A stretch of DNA of 64,000 nucleotides from the NCBI RefSeq assembly GCF_949628215.1, contig NC_134283.1:24716975-24780974 (forward strand). The letters are read 5' to 3'. The position numbers and the translations under genes are program-made. This stretch comes from Phalacrocorax aristotelis (taxonomy: Eukaryota > Chordata > Aves > Suliformes > Phalacrocoracidae). Under the pieces are notes generated by a model, which was given only the letters and a program-made list of their open reading frames with translations, had not been told where the DNA came from and ran no database searches. Shown piece after piece: positions 11,778-23,700 of the stretch (the stretch's first letter is position 1; the number at the start of each line of letters is the position of its first letter).

Positions 11778-14700
11778 GTACCCCCATCCTCCTGGCACAG
11801 CAGACCCGAGGATGGAGGCAGGGGGAGGACAGGAGAGTGGGAGAAAGAGGGAGGAAGGAGGGAACCACACAACTATTAATAGCTCCTCCCCAGCTGATTA
11901 GTGCTTCATTAATTTGCTGGCTGTAAACGGGAGCGAGCAGAGTAAGGCTAATGAGGAGGTGGACGAGCAGAGGAGGGCTGCTGTGATGTATTATTAAAAG
12001 GGAATTACAGCTGGTGCACAGCACGTCCTGTTCAATTCCCAGCATGGCAGGGTGTGTTGGAGTGGCAGCGTGGGGGTCTTAGGGCTGTGGCACAGGGCAT
12101 GTATATTCATTTCCCAGGAGCAGAAAGCAGCCCCTTCCCCCAGCTCTCCAGCTCTGGCACCCCCCCTGGCTTTGGGGCTGGGGTCCCTCTGGCAGCGGGC
12201 AACTTGGTTTCTCTCCTCGCCTTTGCCCTGAGATGGCCACTGTGCTGGCACCTGGGACCACACGGTACAAAGCGGGGCCAGGGCAGAGGATGCTTCTGGG
12301 CACCAGCAGGGCTGGCCCTGTCCCTTGGCATGTTTTTGCCTTACTTGTGGAAGAGCTGAGCATCTCACAGAGCTGTGACACCAGGGCAGGGCTGTGAGCA
12401 TAGTGCAGGCAGGTTGGAGGCAGGGAGCTGCAGAGGCTGCCCAGGGACTGGGGGCAGAGCAGGCTGGACAGGCCACCCACCCCTCCCAAAGATCCTGCCA
12501 TGCCCTGGATGTGCCCCATCCTCAGGGGCTGGGGTTGCCATGCCCTCCCAAGCAGCACCCAGCCCCTTACCCCCTCGGACAAGGAGGTTGCGACCCACTG
12601 GTGTCTGCTAGTCACCAACTCCGGGTTACATTTTGGGAGGGAGGAGGACTTGTATTTAAACAAGGAAGGGAAAAAAAAGCCCCAATATTTTCTAACCTGG
12701 CCATAATAACAACCCTCTGGCTTTTATGCTATGCTGATGCTGTGCTTGAAAATGGTCCAGTCCAGCTGAGGGACCTTCATCACGAGCTGCATATTTTCCG
12801 CTGAACTTCCTGGGGAAAAGATAAACAGAAAATAAATGCAAAAGACAGGCCCATTAGGGGCAGCAGTGTATGATGAAATGTATCCCACTGAACTTGTATG
12901 CACAGTGGTCTTGTGCCAATAACAGGACGAAAAGAAACGGAGCATCCTGCTGCCCTTCCCTGGAGCCTGCTCTAGTAACTGTGAGCAAGGTTATGGCATG
13001 GAACAAAAGATATTTAATTTTCAAACAAGATGAGAGAAACACAGGAGGCTGTGTGCAGTCAACAGTCCTCCTTGCAATCCTGCGCTAATTTTATAGCTGA
13101 TGGTAGCCTGCTTCTTGTTGGACATGGTTTGCATTCAGAACATGATGGAGGAGGACCAAAAAGAAGGAACTCCTGGCTCACTTCAGCCATTTTTAGCTTC
13201 TGCATCCTCTTTTGGGCTTTTGCATCATAATTCTAGACTGGAAGGGGACTCGTGGGCTGTGTGGGACTGGGGGGGGGTGCTGGGACAGCTGAAGGTGCAT
13301 CAGCCAAGGTGAAGCCCAGATGGAAAGAGGGGCCTGAGGGGGCAGGCCAGTGTAGCAGGAAGAGAGGAGGCAGGAGCAGCCCGCGGCCCTGCCTATCCCA
13401 GGACAGCCCCAGACATTCACAAATCTCCCATCAGCAACCCCAGATCGTGCTGTTTGCTGAACAAAATAGATCAGGGGAGCTGTAATACAAGGCCCATCTC
13501 GTTCTGGGGGTCGTGTTCTGTCGATAGGGTCCCTCACAGAGCACTGGGCGCAGCCAGCTTTAAGCATGAGGTCTCAGAGCCCCTGTTGAACTGGAGGTAC
13601 CTGCGTTTGGGGGCTTTTAGTGAAAACAAAACCCCATACTGCTTGTTGCAAGCTGTGGTATCTGGCCAGCAGTGCAGATTGGGCAGTGTGCTCCCAGGAG
13701 GGCCATGCCCTCTTGTCCACTGGGCAGCCCTGGAGTGAGCTTACAGGTCTCTGCATTTTCTTTGCCTTCCCCATCAGGAGAGCTGAGAATAACTAGCCAT
13801 GCCCTCTTGGGCCTCCTCAGCCCCTCTGAGGGCAGGGGGCTCTGCCTGCCCCCTCCCCAGGCTCCCATCCTGGCTGGATGCTGTGCATCCTGGCTCAGCA
13901 GTGCTGTGATAGGCAGTGCCTGGCGAGCCTGCAGCCCAGAGTCAGGAGGATTTGGGCAAGGAGCATTTTAATCACAGATCCTTCATCTGCTGCTGTTTGT
14001 CTCATGGTGGGGTAGAGGCGACTCTGGAGAGGGAAGGTGCTCTGATTCATTATCTTCCTGCTGAGGGTGCAGGGGGACATACTGATGCTCCTTTTCCAGA
14101 TGGGTCTCTCTCCCTGATGCCATCCTAGTGCTCCACTGGGGAGAAGATCTCCCAGGTCCCCTGTGGGGTCACCGGGAAGTCTGGGTTCTCATGTGACACT
14201 GCCACCCCTTTTACCCCCTGCCCAGCATCCCCTGGTCCCTCTGCCCAGCCTAACTTCCCCTCTCTTCTCTGCCTGCTCCTTTCAGATAATAGACAGCGAG
14301 AATGAAGCACTGCTGGCAGCCCTCACCGAGACATTGGATGATATACAGGGAGATGACATGGGCCTGGCTGCCTTCCGAACTATGGAAGAGGGGGACACGC
14401 TCAACCATGCCTACACCTCGCCCGCCCCCTCCCCCAAACCCACCGCCCCGGTCACGGGGGGGCCACCCCCGGTCCCCGAGTTTGATGAGCTGTCTCTAGT
14501 AAGAACCTACTTCCTACTGTTTAAGGTGGATTTGGATGAGCCCCTGATAAGCCGGCTGCATGGGTATGATAGGAAGCAAAGGTCTGAATTTTTTCATTCT
14601 AGGCTTAAAACTCTTTTTAACCGTCAATACCAAAGCATATACTTGTATTGTATACGTATACATGTTCTGCATCATTGCTGTCACCTCCATCACCATCCTC

Positions 14701-17700
14701 ATGGGAACAAGCTATGTGTATGCAAATATATATATGAAGGGGGCGGGGGTGGGTGTCAAAGGGGCAGGAGCTGGTTTGTCAAGACCCACACCTGCTTTAA
14801 TAGGACACATGGATGTGGGGCTGCCCAGGGGTCTCCCAAGTGCATCCCAGCCCCGTGCCCATGGGCAATGGTCGCTGCTCCCGCCCGGCTCTCCCTCAGG
14901 GATGAGCTCCCTGCTGCTCTCACAGGAGGGACAGAGGGGGCTTGGCATGCCCATGCCTTCAGCTTTCAGCAGAAGGGTTTGACCTCCCGCCATGCCTTCC
15001 ACCACAGCCTGCTCAGGGGCTGTGTGCCCTCCAGTCCCTACAGATGTGGTGACCGGAGCATCCCTCTTGGTTCCTTGCAGTATTGGGGCTCTGGCCCTGC
15101 TCCCCCTCCTGGCCAGGACTAACTGGCAGCATTTGCTGCAAGCCACCGCCGTCGCTGGCAGGTCCCCTGGGACAGGGGCACCCAGCCTGCTCCCTCCTGA
15201 GGCTCAGTCTCCCCCAGGGACCCCCAGCCTGGCCCCACTTCTCCCCAAAAGCCGGGGCTGTGACGGGGAGGAGTGACATCCAGTGGTGAGAGCGTGCATT
15301 TCCACCACCCTCCCCCTGCACAAGGGGGTATATATCACACACAATATGTATGTGTATATATAGGATGTATACGTTGCAGGGGTGGGGGGAGGTGCTGGTT
15401 GCTTCCACCAACAGGAGCTGCACGGCTAAAGCCGTGGGTGCACTGGCTGATGTTTCCAGGCAGACCCTGACCTGGGCACCCCCTATTTCTATCACCCCTT
15501 AACTCCCCCCATGTCCGTCCTCGGGCTCTCTGCCCGCTGGCCAGCATGGGAGCTCCAGATCTGTCTCCTCCGTTCAGTCCCCTGGCACCTACGCAGTCGT
15601 CTTGCTGTTGAGCTGTGTTGCTTTCAGTTGTCAGCACAACATGGGTGGAATATGAAATGCTCTTGCTGGGTGTGGGGTTTCATTTTTTTTCCCCTAACCA
15701 AAAATGGTTTTGAGTAGAAGAAAAATGTTATGCTGACCTTACCATCAGAAGCGGTGACACTGTGGATAACCCAGGGAGAACCCCACTCCCACTGCCTACG
15801 CACTTGACAGGGTGTATTGGGGAAGATCCTCAACAGGTCCCACAGGGGCTTGCATCTGCAAAATGCCTTGCAAGCTCACTAATGAATTGAGCCCTTCTCT
15901 GGATGTTTTGGCTAAATGAGCCTTGCACGGGAACCCAAGCAAGCAGTCCAAAGCTGAAACTCATGCCAATGTTAAGTCTCTGCCACCTAAGGGCAGAATT
16001 GATGGAGTGAGAATTTTGAACACCATGACAGCTCATGTATGTCTAGCTAGAGTGGGGATGCCCCTGAGAAGTAAATATCCTCATGTCCTGCTGACCTGCT
16101 GGGGGACCCCTGGGGACACAGGTGAATGCTGCGGAGACGGCCCCGACCCCCTTGGGGCTGTTTGTGGCCAGGCGCCTGCCCCCACAGCCATGGGGGAGTG
16201 GGAAATGCCTCCTGCCTTTTTATTTCACCCCCTCCATTTTTGGGTCTGATGCTCAGCAATGGACATGCCCAGCATAGGCATGAGCCGAGGGGCTGTGGCC
16301 CCGCTGACACTTTCTCCTGCCCTTGCTATGATGCCGACTCCTTTTCTTGCTGCTTCTCTTTGCAGCTGAAGAAGTTGCTCCTCTCTCCATCGCACGTGCC
16401 TCCAAGCTGTGAGGGTCAGCGGGACGGGAGCACCCGGCGCCCGGGGACCCTTAAGTCCCGACCCACACGGCCCTGCACAAAGGTACTTCCTCAGTGGGCA
16501 GATCTCGAGCCCATCTGCGCCCACCTCTTGGGAGCCGTCCTAAAGAAGGTCACCGAAGGACAGTGTCGAGGAGTGTGGGCAGCCTCTGAGTTGGACCAGG
16601 GGCTGGGGACAAGCAGGGACAGTCACTGCCAGCGAGCAGCATGCAGCGTTCTGTCCCTGTCTGTGCGGGGGCTACAGTCCAGGCCCAGCAAAACCTTCGG
16701 GCTTTGTGCTGGGCTGGGAAACGTCTCGGTCTCATTTGGACCCAGTGGGACCAGGCCTCTCCCAGCTTCCCTGAGCACTGGTTTGTGAAAGTCCCCCATG
16801 GTCCATGGCCATCTCCCCACCACCCTCCCTGCTGACTTAGAGCCCAAGCCGGGAGCCATTGGCTGGGGAGAGCTGCATGCCATGCTGCAGAGCCGACCCT
16901 ATCACTCAAGCCTATCTCCTGAAACCCAGCAGAAGTTGCCTTCAGAGATTTTTCTACTAGCTAATAGTAATTGTGTGGTGCATTAGGCCCAGCAAATTAG
17001 ATTGCCTGGGAAGAGCGGCAAATCCCTCCCAGGGAGAAAGAGCATCATTGTGTGCTGGCTACTGGAGGAACAGCGGTTGGGCTGCTGGCCCCACATGTCT
17101 GGTGGAAACCCCCTGGGGTGTGGAGCTGACCCCCAGGCAGGGTGGGATGCTGGTGGGCCGGGACCAGGGGATTCAAGGAAGTGGGGTGGCTCTGTTAGTC
17201 TGGGGGGGCTTCTCCCATGGTACTTGCGTCAGGTCATGGCTGCAGAGCTTGGGGCTGATTTTCTCCGCTCTCTTCTCCAAAGGTGGAGGGTCCCCGGGAC
17301 AGGAGGGCAAGCGTCCCACAGGCGCAGAGCCGCAGCTGCACCGAGCTGCACCGGCACCTCACCTCCACCGCCCCCTGCCCCCAGACCAAAGCCCCCGAAG
17401 CGCCTGAGGAGTGCCCCAGCAGCCGCCACCACCCATCCCCAGGTGACTGCACCCATCATGAGGATGACAGTGACTCCAGTGAGGACTCACTGAGCTCCAG
17501 TGATTTGGTGACCCCCTCCTTGGCAGAGGATGGCTCCAGCAGCCAGTTCTCCTGCATGGGGCAGATGCACTCGGTGGTGGAGCTCATCCGCTACATGCAT
17601 ACTTACTGCCTGCCACCGCGGAAGCTACCTACCCACGACACCGCCCTTGCCAAGCCCCAGCCCTGCAGCAGCCCTTTCAAGAGAGCCAAACCGGACTGCC

Positions 17701-20700
17701 CCATGCAGCCAGGCCCCCCCAGCAGCACCCAGAGCCAGCCAGGCTGTGCCTGGCAGGCAGCTGGGGGCTGCAAGAAGCCCAGAGCATCCTTCTCCATCCT
17801 GAAGGAGCTGCTGGCACGGGACCTGCTGTGTGACGTCAGCAAGCCATACCGCCTGGGCAAGCCTGTGTACGCCACCCTGGCCCGGCCACCCGGCTCCTGC
17901 TCCCCTGCATCACCAGCCCAGGATGGGGAGGACACTAGTGGGACCTGCGCACCCAGAGCCAAAACGGAGAAGGGTGAGCCACGGCAGAACCCTGGGGCTG
18001 AGGCAGAGGCACCATGGGAGCTGGGTGGCCTAGAGGACGATGCTGGGAAGCATGCCGGTGGCCCCGGCACAGCCGCAGGGAAGGTGGCCCGCAAGCAGGA
18101 GAGCACCATTTATGCCGTCCGCCGGTCCAAGAGACTCAACCCTGAGCTCGGCCACTGGCTCTCCTTCCTTGACGACCCGCCTCCTGAGCCCTCCATCCCC
18201 CGGGAGGCAGGGGACAGCCGTGGCCGCCTGGACACGCTGGCCTGCAGAGAGCCCACGCTATGCCTGGCGCTGGAGGGCTTCTCTGCTGAAGAACCCGCGG
18301 CTGAAGTGGAGGTGGGGGGCACGGAGGAGGGAGACGGCAGGAGCATGGCACCACCGGCAGAGCCCCAGCGCCTCTCCCTGGGCTCCCTGGCAGATGGTGA
18401 AGTGGGCGACGGGGCTGAGAGCCAGCACTGTGCCCACCTGAAGCAAGCAGGTAAGGGGGACCAGGGGCTGTCACTCTGCTCACCCTTCCCCAGTCGTCCG
18501 TGCTGCCCATACTGTCCCTGCTGCAGGCAAGTGCCAGCTGGCTGTGGGCTCCCATGCATGGGGAGTTTGGGGCCCTGTTCTGGTTTTGGTGTGCTGTTTC
18601 AATCCATGGGGCCTCCTTCCTCAGTTTCCCCATCCTTACAATGAGGTGAAGGAGCCGGTGTTACACTAACCCAGCAGGGACCAGGCTGCCCCAACCCTTT
18701 GGGCCCCTTTCCCCTGTGGGCTCGCCCTGTGCCTGGGCACCAGGGTTCAGCTGCACCAGCGTCCCAAAATTGCAGCTATCCACAGGTGCTTGGTGACCAT
18801 GAATGGCACAACCCTGGCAGCGTTAACCCTCCTGCAGGTGCTGCTGCCTTGCAGGCAGGCAAAGCCCATGGTCCCTGGCCCCAGGCCAGGGTGGGCAGAG
18901 GGGCCCCAGCTCCCACCATGACTACTGAGGGCACTGGAGGGAGCACAGCTCCACTGGTAACCCTGCTTCTCTCCCTGCCTTTCAGAAACACCCAGGTGTC
19001 TCACGCTGTCCTTGGCACAAACGTAAGTGCGCACGGGGCTAAATGAACCGCACTGGGGCTGGAAAGCCACCTTGGTTTGGCTGGCTGGGCATGCATCTGC
19101 AGTGACCAAGCAAAGCTGCTTTTGCAGAGCAGAGCTGTGCACCTGGGTGCAGGGCTGTGGGGAGCCACGTTCCTTGTGTGGGTGCAAGAAGCTCGGAGAG
19201 CCTTGGGCTGCAGGCAGGGCATTTCTGTGTGCCAGTGGCAACGTGCCCTGGAGCTCTGGGTAGGACAGGGAGGGCATGCAGCTCGCCACCCTGCCCCTCG
19301 CACCCCTCCACGGGGTTACTCTATCTAGCTCTAGCCGTGGTGGGAGGGCTCGCTTGTAGGCAGGACTTTCTCAACTTCCTTTTGTTTTTGTTTTTTGCAA
19401 CTGTGGTTCACCTAAACACCTCTCCCTCCTTATTTTCTCCTCTTACCCAGTGACTCAACCTTTGGGAAGAGAAACTTTGAGCCGATGCTGACCGTGGAGC
19501 TGTGTGGGACAGCAGGTAGGACAGGCTTTTACTTTTTTAATTTTGCAGAAATCCTCCCTGGGAGGGGGCAAATTTACCCGGAATTCAGCCTGGAGTTGCC
19601 AGCTCCAGCCAAGCCCAGCCAAGCAGGCACATTCATTCTCTGGCCTAAGAGCTCTCCTTTGCAAATGCAGGGTACTTCCCATGCACTGCTTCCGCATCCA
19701 AACACTGCAAGCCAGGAGGGAAGGGGGAGTCCTCTGGTGCCTTCTGGGACCAGGCATCCTTTTTCCCCCAGCAGCCTCCCTCCCTTGCAATGCCTGGTAC
19801 AGCTCAGGTGTCAGCGTGGGACGGGACAGGATGGCGGGGGAAGAGCTGACTCCTGCCCTTTGTTGGGGGGGTTCAGGTCTCACGCCACCCACCACTCCGC
19901 CATACAAGCCTGCTGAGGAGGACCTGTACAAGCCAGACATCCCCCAGGAGCCAGGGAAGGAGGACAGGACAGCCCCCAGCCCTGGGGGTGCAGGGGACAC
20001 GGCAGCCTCCCGGAAAGTCCCCAAGAAGCACCCTGAGAGGACAGAGCTCTTCGCCCACCTGAGCCGAACTGCTGGGCGCCCCACACTCCCTGAGCAGCAG
20101 GGTGTGCTCAAGCGGCCCTTCTCCCGCTCCTTCGGGGACCACGACTACTGCCAGGTGCTGAAGCCCGAGGCCACCCTGCAGAGGAAGGTGCTCAAGTCGT
20201 GGGAGCCCACAGGCCAGGTGGAGATGGAGCACAAGAGGAAGGTCCCGGCTGCCCACTACCAGGGGCTGGACCTCGGCAGCAAGGAGGCGGGCGGCGAGAT
20301 GCTGTGGAAGGACGGCATCAAGCAGTTGAGAGACCAGGAGATCAGAGCCAGCTTAACAAAGCACTTTGGCTTTCTGGACAGTGCTCTCGATGATGAGGAC
20401 ATGGTCTTCTGCAAGACCCCTGAGTACGACACCGTCTTTGAAGACAGCTGCAGTGAGAGTGGCTCCCTCGTGGAGGAGGAGGAGGAGGAGGAGGAAGAGG
20501 AGGAGGAAGAGGAGCACAGTGACACCAAGCTGTGCCTGCGGAGAAACCCCCTTTCCAGGACCAGTTTGCATTACTGTTCCCGGAGCAGGTCCAGCTCAGG
20601 ATCTTCGTGCTGCCGGTCCCGATCACCAGCAAGCAGACGGACCTTCAGGTACAGGGCTGGGGGGGGACGACTGGGGACTGTTCTTGTACCCTGTGTTTTT

Positions 20701-23700
20701 GCCCTGGTGCATGGCAGCCCCAGCTCTCTCCGGTCTGCTAGCCCAGGTAATAAAGATGCTAATTAATAAAAGAAAAAACATTGAAATAATTGGTACTACA
20801 TCAGCAGCTGCTGAAAACATCAGCCATGGCCAGAGAAAGCAGCACCAGGATGAAGCAGCCAGGGATTTCCATTGCGCTGGGGGTGATGGGGCATGGGCAG
20901 GGGCCGGAGCCATGCCTGGGAAGGGGCGAGCACCAGCTGGGACCTCCCCCGGCATCTGTCAGAAAGGACTTTCCAGTGTCCTTTCCAGTGTTTCCAGACC
21001 CCCGTCTCTCCTTGGCTGCTGGTGTTTCCGAGCACCCACCTGCCTGCTGCTGCAGACACCAGGTGCCTCAGCTTCTTCTTGATGTTTGAAGCTTTCCCTG
21101 CCAGATACACCCCACCCCCCTGGCTGACCTCCTCTCCCTTGCTTCCCAGGTGTGAGAACGGTGAGCAGTGTCAGGGTGGGAGCGGGCACCGGGGCCAGCT
21201 GGAGAAGAGACGGGAAAAGGCCATGGTAAGTGAGTGGGGGCCCTGCATGGACAAAGCAATCCCCAGCCCTCAGTTCATCTCCTGCTCCAATAAACCAGCA
21301 GTGCAGCCCATTAGCCCTGGCTTCAGCATCCCTTGGTGCGAGGCCAGTGTTAAACAAGGACATGGGAGTGCAGGTGGGGAGAGAAAAACCTAATGTGAAG
21401 TGGAAGCTACCGGCGATTTGCAATACACAGAGTCCTTGGTGCAGAAATGCCCAGAGCATCCTACGCCGGTGCTTCAGCGCACGTGGCGCTGGCAGTTAGC
21501 GGGGTGAGCTGGGGAATCCCTGAAGCTTCTCAGCTGTTATGGATGTGGTCCCACAGCGGAGGCAGCCTTGTGCACTGGGAGCCCTGTGTGTGCCCACGGG
21601 TAAGAGCTGGGTGGGGTGGCGGGCTCATGGGGAAATAATATTGGTCCTCTCTACTGTTGTGTGCACGCACACACATGCTCACACATGCCTCTAGCATTTT
21701 TTTTCTGCAATGCAATTGAATTTTGCCCCTAGCAATTCTTGGGAATATTTCCTGGCATCTTCACCAGAAGAAGCTGAAAAAGCTGCAGGAACAAAGGAGA
21801 AATTTAAATGAGACGGCAGCTGGGGTGGCTGCTTCAGCCTGGCTGTAACAGCGTCCTAAGGGATGTGGGTATGGCTGTCCCCTTCAGCAGTCACCTGTGA
21901 GCTAGCTGGAGCAGAGACAGCCAGACCCCAGGGATGCCAGGCTGTACCCACAGTGGCATCGCCCTGCTGCAGTGTGATTCCCAGCACTGGCTCCCTGGGG
22001 CTCCTTGGTGGCCCTATATTTCCAGTGCCTGTCAGCAGCACAGAGGCACAGGGCTCCTGGAGCCTGAAACCTGTCGCTTGCTTTGCCAGGGAGAAGGCCG
22101 GGTGGTGTATATCAGAAACCTCTCCAGCAGCATGAACTCCAGTGAACTCAAGAAACGCTTTGAAGTGTTTGGTGAAATCGTGGAGTGTCAGGTCCTGTCC
22201 AGGACTAATAGGTAGGTGGCAAGTGAACCACGGCCTGGGGCTCCGGGTAACCCCTCTCCTGCAGCAGCATCAGTGCTGCCAGGAGGTGCAGAGACACCCC
22301 TGCATCCAGCTGTGCGTGTGTGAGTGATGCGATTGTGCTGGTGGGGTGAAATGCTCTGCAACCATGCCAACCCCCTCGGTCAGCCAAGCCCACGGTCTCA
22401 GCACTTTGGGTGAGGAGATGCAGTGTGTCCCAGGTCCAAGGGCATGGGGAGGGCTGGTGCGATGGAGGGCCAGTGGGATGGACAGACAATGGGGTGGAGG
22501 GACAGGGGTGCAGTGCTGGGCAGAGCCATGTCAGAGAGGCTGCAGGGCCCATCACATCTTGAATTCTTTCTCCGGTTGCTCAGGGGCGATAAATATGGCT
22601 TCATCACCTACCGGTATTCGGAGCATGCTGCCTTATCACTGAAGAACGGCACCTCACTAAGGAAGAGGAATGAGCCTTCATTCCAGCTCAGCTCTGGTGG
22701 CCTTGGGCAGTTCTGGACCAGATACGCTGACTTGGGTAAGAAAGCAGGAGCTGCTCTTTCCAAGGCATCCTGCTTATTATCACAGAGCTGTAACAGCACG
22801 TTGCAGTGCTGAACCCTAGTCACCCAAGGATCCTAAATCTCTTTAGAGCTTGCGTGGAAAGCCCACTGGCTCTCTTCCAGCTCACATAGCTGCTCCTAGC
22901 TCAGTCGGATGGCTTGGGAAACGGGGGAGAGAAGAAGAGCAACCAGTGTGAGGACCTAGAATGTGCTGGCTGCAAAACATAGCATCACAGCCCAGGGCTG
23001 CTGGGTCTCATCTGGCCACAGCCCATCCTGTCTCCACTGCGTTTCTACACAGCACTGGACTCTTTCCAGCAGACAAGTCCGTTCCTAGTCATTAGAGAAA
23101 GCAGTCAGCAACATCTCATTAGCCCAAAAAGTTATCTGGGTGGTTTGCTGCTCCGCAGGACAGATTCGCCACAATGCACATCACTTTTGAGCCAAAATGA
23201 CAGCACTGAAATGTGCTGTGGTCGCATTAACTCTTTCTGCGTTGTATGAGCTGCTGCAAGACCTCCTGCCCCACTTGGTGACCATGATAGCCAGGGCCTC
23301 GTTGCACCCTGTCCCTCCATGGGTGGTAGGGCTGCAGCCTGAGCTGAGGGACAGGAGCGAAACCCTATGTTATCACTGCAAGAGAAGCGTGATCCAGGCT
23401 TCGCTCAGCCCTCATTGCTGTGATCTTCAGGTGTCTCATGAACACCATAAATTTATTTCTGTACCCTCTGCAGGGGGTGAAGTGGTTCTAGTATCCCACT
23501 TATGCATGACAGACTGAGGCCCAGGAAATAAAGCCCTAAGCCATGACTTATCTCTATATGCCCAGTCTGACACAAGTACTGCCTGATCTTTTAGCACCTT
23601 ATGATATTTCACTTGCTCAGAGCAGCGATCCCTCTGACTTTGGTTGTGGGTGCAATTGCCCACTGTTCCTCTAAATAAATCCCAGGGCCTCTCATTTTGG

